Positions 1-7,193 of a DNA stretch of 27,448 bases are shown piece after piece. A model generated the notes under the pieces. That model searched no databases and had not been told where the DNA came from. It saw nothing but the letters and a program-made list of their open reading frames with translations. Made by a program: the position numbers and the translations under genes. The stretch's first letter is position 1. Each line of letters opens with the position of its first letter. The stretch is from a virus. Location of the stretch: positions 1-27,448 of the IMG/VR virus record IMGVR_UViG_3300006752_000168. One strand, written 5' to 3'.

Positions 1-804
1 ACGTCCTGCTAACATACCCACAAACACCCAAGTAGTACTCATTGGAATATCATTTAGCTCTTTAAAGAAGTACAAGATTAGCCAGTAGAACAAATCAATA
101 ATTGTAGCACTACGAACATAACGTGTGTTGTGTTTCTCTAGTACAATCTTTTGGATCTTACCACCGCCTTCGCGGAACATAAACCATAGTCCACCAACAA
201 ACACAACGCTAATCATAAACATTAGTGACAAGTCAAGTTGTCTTGGTAGGAACACAGCAATGTTTGCCATATCATGACTTAGCCATGTCCACCATAAGAA
301 GCCTGTTGTTACCCATTGTCCTATACGCCAGTACTGTTTGTGTTCTTCTTTAACTGGCTTTGTTTCATCCAGCCAACGACTTACAACATACCAAATAGCA
401 TATGCAGCTGTAGCCGCTACAACATAACCCATCATGCTTTTAATAAGCATCTTCTCTAGTACAAAAGTACTTGCAAATGCACTAAGCACAAGGAAACTTG
501 TACTAACAGGTACACCCACACGGGTTAACAACAACAACACTAGCGGTGCCATTGCATGATACCATTGTACTTCTACAAATGGTATTTTGTTTAGTCGACC
601 ATATGAAATGTCGCCGTACATATAGTATCCATACCATAATGCCCATAACAAAACCGCTGAAGCAGCGGCCCACATAGTTTTCCAATTAAATCTCTCATTA
701 TTACTTGCGATCCATGTACCGAGAGTCTGTACACTATCGTTTGCTATTACCGCATATGCGGCAAACAAAAAGCCCATGAGGCTCCATAGGGTGAGTGCTT
801 CCAT
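1..804 (-). CDS. PiT-like inorganic phosphate transporter (3' end cut by window)
   Basis: The frame opens at an ATG at 804 and runs 268 codons without a stop to base 1, so the C-terminus lies outside. The product is a multi-pass membrane protein. Two internal halves carry paired signatures of the PiT/Pho4 phosphate permease family: ANDSVQTLGT near residue 21 followed by PVSTSFL, and later DMANIAVFLPR followed by PMSTTWVFVG near the cut end. PiT proteins move phosphate with a cation across the inner membrane. AAAGGAGA precedes the start at good spacing. The gene has its own sigma70-type promoter with a dyad over the -10 box. A phage copy would plausibly feed phosphate to DNA synthesis. The family call rests on motifs and topology only; an unknown polytopic membrane protein is the alternative. 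Confidence 0.65.
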   Translation of the reverse strand, partial: MEALTLWSLMGFLFAAYAVIANDSVQTLGTWIASNNERFNWKTMWAAASAVLLWALWYGYYMYGDISYGRLNKIPFVEVQWYHAMAPLVLLLLTRVGVPVSTSFLVLSAFASTFVLEKMLIKSMMGYVVAATAAYAIWYVVSRWLDETKPVKEEHKQYWRIGQWVTTGFLWWTWLSHDMANIAVFLPRQLDLSLMFMISVVFVGGLWFMFREGGGKIQKIVLEKHNTRYVRSATIIDLFYWLILYFFKELNDIPMSTTWVFVGMLAGR

Positions 805-848
805 AATTTTCTCCTTTGCTTGACGGCTTTACCCCGTCGCTCACAATT

Positions 849-885
849 GTAATCATATGTTACATGATTACTTAGTAACTGTCAA
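849..885 (-). promoter_or_regulatory. Sigma70-type promoter with an operator-like dyad for the PiT-like gene
   Basis: Reading the minus strand, TTGACA (880-885) is followed after 17 bp by TAACAT (857-862), a perfect -35 with a 4/6 -10. A perfect 8-bp inverted repeat, GTAATCAT (849-856) and ATGATTAC (864-871) with a 7-bp spacer, brackets the -10. A repressor bound there would block the promoter. Nearer the gene a short hairpin, GACGG-N7-CCGTC, lies in the leader. Confidence 0.55.
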
Positions 886-934
886 TACAAAAAAGATTAC
901 AGTTTTATTACAATCTATAATATACGCATATTTT

Positions 935-953
935 AATAAATATTATTGAGGAG
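935..953 (+). promoter_or_regulatory. Late-promoter-like octamer and Shine-Dalgarno for the 960-2143 operon
   Basis: AATAAATA at 935-942 matches the T4 late consensus TATAAATA except at the first base. A strong Shine-Dalgarno, GAGGAG (948-953), follows at good spacing for the ATG at 960. This gene has a normal leader, unlike the nearly leaderless genes elsewhere in the window. Confidence 0.45.
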
Positions 954-959
954 ATTTCG

Positions 960-1238
960 ATGGAATTTTTAGAGCTAGTAGGAGATGTAGGTTTTCCTAT
1001 CGCCGGTGCAATTGCCGCAGGCGTGTTTGTTTTTGTTACACTAAAGTTTATTCTGGCAGGAGTCACAGACAGTGTAAATACTCTGAAAAATATCATTGGC
1101 GCACTGGATAATCGTGTGCAGACAATGAATAATGACCTAGTTAAAATTGATACACTGTTAAGTTATGTTCTGCATGTGCGTCCTAACATTGACAGAATTG
1201 CCGCCAATGAAGGCAAAGAAGATGCAAGGAGAGACTAA
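960..1238 (+). CDS. Small membrane protein with cytoplasmic coil, holin-like
   Basis: A 92-residue protein with one hydrophobic segment (about residues 10-35, containing GFPIAGAIAAG) followed by an amphipathic, coiled-coil-prone region and a charged tail. It resembles the protein at 1413-1751 in plan and in details: a GFPI motif before the membrane segment, then a DNRVQTMNNDLVKID stretch that matches DRVRMLDNDLIRLN there. One membrane helix followed by a charged coil is the plan of BhlA/UviB-type holins, but no lysis gene is adjacent, so the role is open. The start is fixed by GAGGAG. Its stop overlaps the next start as TAATG, so the two are probably translationally coupled. Confidence 0.7.
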   Translation: MEFLELVGDVGFPIAGAIAAGVFVFVTLKFILAGVTDSVNTLKNIIGALDNRVQTMNNDLVKIDTLLSYVLHVRPNIDRIAANEGKEDARRD

Positions 1239-1438
1239 TGTTTTACATGGACTATAATATAGAACAGTTTGGTGATGACTTTATCATCCATGGCGACTGG
1301 CCCGGCGAAATAATGGGTGTTGATAAAGATGGCAAAGTTCTAAAGCATGGACTATACAAGCCAGGTGATGTATTTGAAGTACAACCAAACGGCATGTTAA
1401 AGAAGGTACAAGATGGAAGAAACAAATCTACTAGTTGA
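1238..1438 (+). CDS. Small hypothetical protein
   Basis: A 66-residue soluble protein, not recognised. It is acidic in its first half (GDDFIIHGDWPGEIMGVDKDG) and ends in a lysine-rich tail. The ATG overlaps the upstream stop (TAATG), and its 3' end overlaps the next gene by 26 bp. It lies between two paralogous membrane-coil proteins and is presumably co-expressed with them. The pattern of turns and alternating hydrophobic residues suggests a small beta-rich fold. No function can be assigned. Confidence 0.65.
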   Translation: MFYMDYNIEQFGDDFIIHGDWPGEIMGVDKDGKVLKHGLYKPGDVFEVQPNGMLKKVQDGRNKSTS

Positions 1439-1751
1439 TGCCATTAACCAATATGGATTTCCTATCATTGCTGCAATTGGTATGGGTTACTTTATATTCT
1501 TTATATGGAAGTGGGTAACAGAAACCATTGACCCTGTTATTGGTGAAGCAATGTTTACACTTATTAAACTAGTGGATCGTGTGCGTATGTTGGACAATGA
1601 CCTTATACGCTTAAATCAAAAACTTGCAATGGTACTTGAATACAAAGAAGAAATAGCAAAGACAAATCCAGAACTAGCAGAAAGTCTGGATGAAATACTG
1701 CGGGATAACAGAACACGTAGTCAGCAGTTTGATTCGACAGGAAAAGAATAA
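1413..1751 (+). CDS. Membrane-coil protein, paralogue of the protein at 960-1238
   Basis: A 112-residue protein with one membrane segment (about residues 14-34, beginning GFPIIAAIG), then a long charged helix (DRVRMLDNDLIRLNQKLAMVL) and an acidic, arginine-containing tail. It is a diverged duplicate of the first gene of this operon with a longer C-terminus. The start lies inside the preceding gene, and the stop overlaps the next ATG as TAATG. A holin-type or membrane-anchoring role is possible, but nothing in the sequence proves it. Confidence 0.7.
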   Translation: MEETNLLVDAINQYGFPIIAAIGMGYFIFFIWKWVTETIDPVIGEAMFTLIKLVDRVRMLDNDLIRLNQKLAMVLEYKEEIAKTNPELAESLDEILRDNRTRSQQFDSTGKE

Positions 1752-1870
1752 TGTCAAAAGAATACTCATATGGTTGGGATAAAATCGAGCCACAGTGGAA
1801 AATAAAAGATTTATTTGTAGCATTTCTAGTAGGGTTTGCATTTGGACTACTAGCGGGCATAATAATTTAA
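1751..1870 (+). CDS. 39-residue single-pass membrane protein
   Basis: ATG at 1751 overlaps the previous stop by one base, and the frame ends in TAA at 1868-1870. The product has a charged N-terminal half (SYGWDKIEPQWKIKD) and a C-terminal hydrophobic helix rich in small residues (FVAFLVGFAFGLLAGIII). Exact stop-start coupling on both sides, with the next frame opening at the following base, supports a real gene. The function is unknown; it belongs to the same membrane-protein operon. Confidence 0.6.
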   Translation: MSKEYSYGWDKIEPQWKIKDLFVAFLVGFAFGLLAGIII

Positions 1871-2143
1871 TTGCGCTTTTACATAGACACAGTTCCTATG
1901 AAATGGACACACAAAGACAAACTACGTGACCAGTGGGTTCGACGTCAGTTAGGTGATGAACTGTACACTGAACTTCAAAAGGATTATGTTGACTTAACTT
2001 ACATCGAACTACCAAGTTGGCATTTGCCTGATGAAGCATATAAAGATGTACAAGTATTTGCAGAAATAAAAGATCCCAAAATGATTATGTGGTTCAAACT
2101 AAAAGAACTTAAACCTAAATACAATTTTTCTACTTGGACGTAG
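1871..2143 (+). CDS. Hypothetical protein ending the plus-strand operon
   Basis: A 90-residue soluble protein, not recognised, rich in Trp, Lys and Asp. The start taken is TTG at 1871, directly after the TAA of the preceding gene, which suits re-initiation. An internal ATG at 1901 (giving MKWTHKDKLRDQW and 80 residues) is the alternative, and the choice is uncertain. The 3' end overlaps the convergent adenylate cyclase gene by 14 bp, leaving no room for a separate terminator. Confidence 0.6.
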   Translation: MRFYIDTVPMKWTHKDKLRDQWVRRQLGDELYTELQKDYVDLTYIELPSWHLPDEAYKDVQVFAEIKDPKMIMWFKLKELKPKYNFSTWT

Positions 2144-4172
2144 CGCGGTAAATTCCGTCCCAGTCACTAGGCTTGCCCTGTGACATGCGCTCTATCATTT
2201 TATCATAGTATGCAGCCATTTTAGGAGCAGCACGTTGATACGTTCTGTAATCTCTTATGCAAACATCCCATTTTCCGCTGTAATAGTTCTTAAGGAATGT
2301 TACATGCTCTTTAGTTTGCTTGTGTACTGCGTATATACGCAATGGCTTTTCCTTGCCCTTAACTGCAATGTTATCCAACTCCCACCAATCAAAATCATCT
2401 TGTGTAAGTGCAACAGTATCAGATCCTACAATTAACAGTACGCCATAGCTCTTTGTTTGACTTTCTAAACGTGCCGCAACACTGACCGGATCGCCCAAAC
2501 AGTCATAGCCCAGTTTGCGTTCACTACCGATATTACCAACTAGTATCTTGCCTGTGTTAACACCTGCACCTAATCCTACACGAGGAGGTAGTGGGCCTGG
2601 ATCTGTTGTGTTTAATGCTGCTTGTTCTCTGCGATCGTTAAACTCCTCACAAGCATCAATCATGTCCAATGCTGTTTGTACTGCGCTACGTGCATGATGT
2701 TCGTCATCAAGTGGCGCGCCGTGAATATGCATACTTGCATCACCAATGTACTTGATTATTGTACCATCGTTAGCCATAACTGGTTCTGTAATAGCAGTCA
2801 TGTAACTGTTGATAGTACGAGTAAAGCCTTCTACATCAGCACCATAACTTTCACCGAGCCCTGTAAAGTTACGCATGTCTGTCATCACACAACTCAGTAC
2901 TTTTTCTTCACCGCCTAGTTTAATAAGCTCTGGATTCTTTTGTAATCTTTCAACTACAGTTGGATTGACGTATGTACCAAACTGTGCTTTAATTTGTTGC
3001 TTTAATCTAAACTCACGTACAAAACGTGCAAACACTGCATGTAAGCCTACTAGTACTACTGTTATTACTGGCATAGTTGCGTCTAATAAAAACAAATAGT
3101 TCTGCCAGGCATACAATGTTCCGTAGCCTAATCCGCCAGCAAATAGAATTATACAAGCACCCACTACATAGTAAGGAGTAAATCTAGCAAGCACCACTAG
3201 CAGTAAACCTAATATTGCTGTTGCAGAAATCTCTGCAAGGAATGCCCAGAATGGACGAGAAATTTGATCTCCATCAATCATCGTTTGCAGTGTAACTGCC
3301 GCTGGTATGTAGTTTGCTTGTGGTCCTGTTGGACTAGCAATTAGTCCTCCGATGCCCTGTGCTGTAATACCGATGATAACAGTTTTGCCTTCCATCGTCC
3401 AATATTGATCTTTATCTACTACGCTTATTTCATCAAATGATTTATTCCAGCGTAGCCATATTTGTCCATTTGGATCTGTACTTACAATAGGATATCCAGG
3501 TATACGTATTTTCTCAACACCTCCCGATCCTGCTTTGATTTGATAACTAGGTGCTTCAGTTGCTAGTCTAATAACTTCTACTGCCAGACTAGGATAAGTT
3601 TCATCTCCGACACGCATGATAAGTGGGACTCTACGTACTACACCATCTATCTCTGGTGCTGTGTTTACTACACCTACACCATCAGCGTTATCGCCTAGTA
3701 TAGGAATAGGTCCTAGCATGCCGTCCCATTCAAACAAATAAGGAAGTGGATCGCCTATCTTAGCAACGCCTCGAGGCACTGCGTTTCGATTTACTTGTGT
3801 ACTGCCGCTTTGTGCAATAACAACACCATTGCCAGCAATAGTACTAGCAAGTTCCATGTCACCGCCTAGTCTATCTTCTTCACTAAAAATCATAGGTAGT
3901 ACAATAATGCCTACACCTGCTTCTCGCAAGTCCCATATAATATCTGCGAGTACGTCACGCTTCCAGGGCCACTGTCCGTACTGTGCAATGGTTGCTTCAT
4001 CAATAGTGAGTATAGCAATATCTTGTGATGGTATAGGCTCGTCGGTTTGTTGTAGTAGGTCGAATTGTTTTAGTCGCAAGGTTTGAACAACTGTGCTATT
4101 GTTATAATGCGAAAAAACTAAGAAACCAACTGTGACAAACGCTAATGCCCAGTGTGTGATAAACTTTAACAT
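2130..4172 (-). CDS. CHASE2-domain adenylate cyclase (class III)
   Basis: A 680-residue membrane enzyme predicted to make cAMP from ATP. Order: an N-terminal membrane helix (about 5-22), an extracytoplasmic CHASE2 sensor domain (about 30-305), three membrane helices (about 308-380), then a class III cyclase domain (about 420-610). Visible catalytic residues: metal-binding D432 (in TDMRNFT) and D478 (in KYIGD), and adenine-selecting K474 and D557 (in YDCLGD). R568 is present, but the usual transition-state Asn of the NxxxR motif is Ser564 (in DPVSVAARLE). The length fits intact cellular CHASE2 cyclases. TATAAATA ends 7 nt before the ATG with no Shine-Dalgarno. This looks like a host-derived signalling enzyme that could alter host cAMP during infection. 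The fold is certain; activity is inferred. Confidence 0.9.
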   Translation of the reverse strand: MLKFITHWALAFVTVGFLVFSHYNNSTVVQTLRLKQFDLLQQTDEPIPSQDIAILTIDEATIAQYGQWPWKRDVLADIIWDLREAGVGIIVLPMIFSEEDRLGGDMELASTIAGNGVVIAQSGSTQVNRNAVPRGVAKIGDPLPYLFEWDGMLGPIPILGDNADGVGVVNTAPEIDGVVRRVPLIMRVGDETYPSLAVEVIRLATEAPSYQIKAGSGGVEKIRIPGYPIVSTDPNGQIWLRWNKSFDEISVVDKDQYWTMEGKTVIIGITAQGIGGLIASPTGPQANYIPAAVTLQTMIDGDQISRPFWAFLAEISATAILGLLLVVLARFTPYYVVGACIILFAGGLGYGTLYAWQNYLFLLDATMPVITVVLVGLHAVFARFVREFRLKQQIKAQFGTYVNPTVVERLQKNPELIKLGGEEKVLSCVMTDMRNFTGLGESYGADVEGFTRTINSYMTAITEPVMANDGTIIKYIGDASMHIHGAPLDDEHHARSAVQTALDMIDACEEFNDRREQAALNTTDPGPLPPRVGLGAGVNTGKILVGNIGSERKLGYDCLGDPVSVAARLESQTKSYGVLLIVGSDTVALTQDDFDWWELDNIAVKGKEKPLRIYAVHKQTKEHVTFLKNYYSGKWDVCIRDYRTYQRAAPKMAAYYDKMIERMSQGKPSDWDGIYRATSK

Positions 4173-4178
4173 AGCAGT

Positions 4179-4415
4179 TTATTTATATATGTGTGGACCG
4201 TCTTTCATATATACAGGTTTGCAATATGCTGTAATCCTGTCACGGGGATCAACATAACTACTGTAACTATAGTTTCCGTATTGTCGAGGCACTGCTTTTG
4301 CAAAATATTGACAAGTATTAATATCGTAAAAGTATAAAGGATTGGGCTGTACTCTTCTAGAATCACCAGTACCCATAACAACAACTAGCATAAACACATG
4401 CACTAGTTCTTGCAT
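4179..4415 (-). CDS. Small exported or membrane-anchored hypothetical protein
   Basis: A 78-residue protein with a short hydrophobic N-terminus (about residues 4-15) that could be a signal peptide or anchor. A tyrosine-rich remainder follows (NTCQYFAKAVPRQYGNYSY) with two cysteines that could pair if exported. The family is not recognised. The ATG overlaps the stop of the gene at 4415-4585 (TAATG), so translation is coupled. Its 3' end holds the late promoter of the cyclase gene. Confidence 0.6.
   Translation of the reverse strand: MQELVHVFMLVVVMGTGDSRRVQPNPLYFYDINTCQYFAKAVPRQYGNYSYSSYVDPRDRITAYCKPVYMKDGPHIYK
4180..4187 (-). promoter_or_regulatory. T4-type late promoter octamer for the cyclase gene
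   Basis: A perfect TATAAATA on the minus strand, ending 7 nt before the cyclase ATG at 4172 and overlapping the upstream gene's stop codon. The intervening AACTGCT has no Shine-Dalgarno. T4 late transcripts start a few bases after the octamer, so this mRNA would have almost no leader. Confidence 0.6.
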
Positions 4416-4585
4416 TATAGTTTACTCTTTACATTTTGTATTCTTAATTTAATTGATCTTTCTTTATACTCAAACATATCTTCATCTTCGTATTCAAATT
4501 GATTAATGTTATCATCAAATACTATTGCCATGATCACAAGACCAAAAAGAAATATACATGCAGCCCAAGTAAATGCTAACAGCAT
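4415..4585 (-). CDS. 56-residue single-pass membrane protein
   Basis: ATG at 4585 to TAA at 4415-4417. An N-terminal hydrophobic helix (MLLAFTWAACIFLFGLVIMA) is followed by an acidic stretch (FDDNINQFEYEDEDMFEY) and a basic tail. The start lies one base beyond the stop of the upstream gene, and its own stop overlaps the next ATG as TAATG. This exact coupling on both sides is the main argument that it is real. The function is unknown. Confidence 0.6.
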   Translation of the reverse strand: MLLAFTWAACIFLFGLVIMAIVFDDNINQFEYEDEDMFEYKERSIKLRIQNVKSKL

Positions 4586-4586
4586 T

Positions 4587-5066
4587 TTATACCATACCTT
4601 TCATCTTTAATAAGAAATAGATAAATCCACCAAGCATACCTATAATAGCACTACACCCTATTATAATAAAAATCATATCAAAAAATGCTCTTTTGCGTTC
4701 TTCTTGTTTATATATTGTTTTTTCTCTTTGTGCTTTTATTTTTCTGCGCAGGGCTACTAACTCGTCCCAAGTTTTATATCCGTAGCGCATGTTAAGCATT
4801 ACTTGTAGTTGTTGTTCTTGTTCGGCTATTTTCTTTTCGTGCATTAACAATGACAGTGCTTCTTCTTCAACACTGCCAGCTGCAAAAAGTTTTTTAAATA
4901 TAGGAGGATTTTTTACTTGTTTTTGTCCGTGTCTAAAGTCACTAACTGCCGTATACCATTTGCCCATTTGCCCAACAGTATTTTCAAAGTCTTGCCCGGC
5001 TTCTACAAACTTCTTAACGGTATTAAAGGCAGCCGTGGCTGCAGTAATTGCGGTAATAGGATCCAT
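4587..5066 (-). CDS. Tail-anchored coiled-coil hypothetical protein
   Basis: A 159-residue protein starting at ATG 5066 (MDPITAITAATAAF); an upstream GTG at 5078 is in frame but would sit on the GAGAG ribosome site. The N-terminal half is amphipathic and the middle is a charged coiled coil (HEKKIAEQEQQLQVMLN, then RRKIKAQREKTIYKQEERKR). A C-terminal membrane helix (about 133-155, IIIGCSAIIGMLGGFIYFLL) anchors it. It has the look of small scaffold or membrane proteins in large marine phages, but I cannot name a family. A late-promoter-like octamer lies at 5090-5097. Confidence 0.65.
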   Translation of the reverse strand: MDPITAITAATAAFNTVKKFVEAGQDFENTVGQMGKWYTAVSDFRHGQKQVKNPPIFKKLFAAGSVEEEALSLLMHEKKIAEQEQQLQVMLNMRYGYKTWDELVALRRKIKAQREKTIYKQEERKRAFFDMIFIIIGCSAIIGMLGGFIYFLLKMKGMV

Positions 5067-5089
5067 TGGTATTCTCACTCTCTCAGTAT

Positions 5090-5097
5090 TATTTATT
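5090..5097 (-). promoter_or_regulatory. Late-promoter-like octamer
   Basis: AATAAATA on the minus strand, 23 nt before the ATG at 5066, with GAGAGAG between as a ribosome site. One mismatch from TATAAATA. Confidence 0.4.
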
Positions 5098-5108
5098 TGA
5101 AAAAGTAA

Positions 5109-5288
5109 TTAATACATTGGTCGTTTAATTGCACTGGTTGTTTTATTTTGTAGGATACGTCTTTTTAACTTTTGTACGCCATAATCGTTATTCGGAATAT
5201 GATCTATAGGATCCATAGCCATTACTTTTGCTATTGGTCCATTAACCATTATAGCATGTCTTTCAATAAGTTTTGGTTTTGCTTTCAT
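5109..5288 (-). CDS. Small basic hypothetical protein
   Basis: The start chosen is ATG 5288 (MKAKPKLIERHAIMVNGP), giving 59 residues; the frame is open further upstream but that part lies inside the curlin-like gene's end. The product is basic with no membrane segment. No Shine-Dalgarno is visible; a weak late-promoter-like ACTAAATA (5294-5301) ends 5 nt before the ATG, overlapping the upstream stop codon. No family is recognised. Confidence 0.5.
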   Translation of the reverse strand: MKAKPKLIERHAIMVNGPIAKVMAMDPIDHIPNNDYGVQKLKRRILQNKTTSAIKRPMY

Positions 5289-5296
5289 AAAATTAT

Positions 5297-6118
5297 TTAG
5301 TTTTGATTGACTATAATTCCACAACCGTTGCTGTTTGTGCAAGTGCCGGATAGAGTGTATGTTTGATTGGTAGAGGTTGATTGCGTTGTAGTTACAGAGT
5401 ATGCGCCGCCGCCGTTATTAAGATCAAGCGTTAAACTGTGGTTGGCATTGTCTCTCTGTGTACTATCCACTGTGTGACCATTGCCTGATAGTTCTATATT
5501 TGCTGTGTGTCCATTATTGCCACGCTGTAATAAATCTACATCATTATTACTGCCGGTTATATCAATGTCACCTATGTGCTTGCCGCCACGTTGTTGATGC
5601 GTTACGTCATTGTTGTTGCCTATAATGTCTGCACTTAGTGTATGTGCATCGCTACAACAATTAGTTGCTTGATCTGTTTGTGCTGAATGATAGATATTGT
5701 TATTGCCTACGATTGCTATATCTGCTTCGTGATCGCCGCCTTCTGTAGTATCAGTAAAGCTATCTATCTTTTTACCTTGCCAAATTTTGACATTGTTATT
5801 ATCGCCTTCAATTGATGCTATAGCATCATTGCTTTCACCAGTGCCGCCCTGGTATACGTCAACAGTATTATCATCACCATCTAGCATACCTGCAACTGTG
5901 TTGTACTGACCATCCTGATGTACGGTAACTGTATTATCGTCACCTTCGAGTCCTTTAGTCGCACCAGTAATACCAGTGACTTGGTTATTCTCGCCGTCCT
6001 GTGTAATAGTCATATTGAAGTCATCGCCTATTTGGTATACCCAAATATCGTTTGCACTGCTAGTTGTTGGATTGAGTAATGTCAATATTACTATTGCCAT
6101 GCCCCAAACGGTAGTCAT
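5297..6118 (-). CDS. Curlin-like secreted amyloid-type repeat protein (second copy)
   Basis: A 273-residue protein with a Sec signal peptide ending about TTSSA, so the mature protein begins NDIWVYQIGDDF. The rest is a series of repeats of about 20-25 residues of the form (G/D)xNNxVxxxQxG, such as DNTVTVHQDGQYNTVAG and SNNDVDLLQRGNNGHTANI, the Gln/Asn/Gly pattern of curlin (CsgA/CsgB) repeats. Its mature N-terminus matches that of the other curlin-like gene (NDIYITQVGD), so the two are paralogues. ATG 6118 is preferred over an upstream in-frame TTG (6124) because GGGAGAG is better spaced. The start lies inside the FecR-domain gene. Two Cys pairs (CC near the middle, two near the C-terminus) are unusual for curlins. 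It is probably exported through the CsgG pore encoded upstream. Confidence 0.8.
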   Translation of the reverse strand: MTTVWGMAIVILTLLNPTTSSANDIWVYQIGDDFNMTITQDGENNQVTGITGATKGLEGDDNTVTVHQDGQYNTVAGMLDGDDNTVDVYQGGTGESNDAIASIEGDNNNVKIWQGKKIDSFTDTTEGGDHEADIAIVGNNNIYHSAQTDQATNCCSDAHTLSADIIGNNNDVTHQQRGGKHIGDIDITGSNNDVDLLQRGNNGHTANIELSGNGHTVDSTQRDNANHSLTLDLNNGGGAYSVTTTQSTSTNQTYTLSGTCTNSNGCGIIVNQN

Positions 6119-7193
6119 ATTCAATGTACTCTCCCTGTTGAATATTTATTGAGTAACCGCCAGACTGATTCAATCGTAGTTCAAAGTAATTACCTTGATC
6201 GTAATCTCTACGACTCAGCACCCAGTCTGGATTTTCGTTTAATAGTGTTTTGCCTGTTGCTGGATCAAAACCATATACTTTCTTATCACGGCGCAACAAT
6301 GCTCTATTTTGCACACTTAGTTCATCTTTAAATAGTGCCATAAGTGCAAGGTTAAGTTGATCTAGCATATCATATAACATATCAGCAAGCATAAAATCTG
6401 TTTCATCAAGTGTTGTTACCCAAATACCTTCGATACTTTCTGTAAGTGCATCATAGTCGAGTCCGTCATATTCTAAAAAGTCAAGTCCAAGAAAGTCTGC
6501 AGCTTTTCGCTTACGTAAAAATTCTTCTTCCTCTTTTTCATATACTGGCGACTTTTTACGCAGAATAAGCATGTTGTTTAGCATGTCCTCTGGTAAATCT
6601 AAAAGCACAGGATTACTAGGCTTGCGGGCACTGTTTGCTACTTGTGTTGCTTGAAACGCTTGATTAAGTACAACAAAACCTGCATCTGTTTGTACTTCAA
6701 TTTCACCTACATAACATGCACCTGCTGTGTCGCAACTAGGTAGCAGTGTAATCATACTGCCGCCTGCTTCATCTACAACCATAACAAAATCAGTACCTCG
6801 CACTGCAATAGTTGCGCTGGGTGTTCTGATCTTTACATTTTGTTTAAACTTTTTTGCTATTTGTCCACTAGCATAACGTACTGTGCCTAAACTTGCTTTG
6901 AGGCTTAGTTTACCAATATCATTTGCTGGATCATATACAAACTCGTCAATAATAAGTCTGCTGTGGGGAGTAATATCTACTCTTGTTTCATCAACAAAGT
7001 CTAGGCGCATTGTAGCATTAGCAGTGACTGCTGTATCATTCATTTCAATGCCGACACCATCCGTTGCTGTGATGCTGTCATTGCCACGCTCTAGTGCGCC
7101 GCTGCCTTTGACTTCGCCGATCTCGCCAACACTTGCATATACTTGAGAAAGAGTGAGAAATAGTATAGCAATTGTTAGCAATAATTTACGCAT
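6060..7193 (-). CDS. FecR-domain exported protein with a curlin-like C-terminal tail
   Basis: A 377-residue protein with a signal peptide (cleavage about VYA|SVGEIGEV). Residues about 20-160 show a FecR domain: a VGEIGEVKGSG start, then LKASLGTVRYASGQ and VKIRTPSATIAVRGTDF, the core of that family. A charged helical middle (about 215-300) follows. The last 50 residues (LNQSGGYSINIQQG, HGNSNIDITQSN) are curlin-like half repeats. FecR domains are known as periplasmic sensor or surface-binding modules. Joined to a curlin-like tail and placed between two curlin-like genes, it may nucleate or anchor the fibre. The ATG overlaps the upstream stop (TAATG). The fusion reading is an inference from sequence pattern. 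Confidence 0.8.
   Translation of the reverse strand: MRKLLLTIAILFLTLSQVYASVGEIGEVKGSGALERGNDSITATDGVGIEMNDTAVTANATMRLDFVDETRVDITPHSRLIIDEFVYDPANDIGKLSLKASLGTVRYASGQIAKKFKQNVKIRTPSATIAVRGTDFVMVVDEAGGSMITLLPSCDTAGACYVGEIEVQTDAGFVVLNQAFQATQVANSARKPSNPVLLDLPEDMLNNMLILRKKSPVYEKEEEEFLRKRKAADFLGLDFLEYDGLDYDALTESIEGIWVTTLDETDFMLADMLYDMLDQLNLALMALFKDELSVQNRALLRRDKKVYGFDPATGKTLLNENPDWVLSRRDYDQGNYFELRLNQSGGYSINIQQGEYIEYDYRLGHGNSNIDITQSNN
6143..6150 (-). promoter_or_regulatory. Late-promoter-like octamer inside the FecR gene
   Basis: AATAAATA on the minus strand, 24 nt before the ATG at 6118, with GGGAGAG between. It could give the last curlin-like gene its own late transcript. Confidence 0.4.

Noticed and set aside
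4308-4337. TTGACA on the plus strand with AT-rich sequence downstream
   Set aside because: Lies inside a minus-strand gene, with no plus-strand gene to serve and a poor -10.
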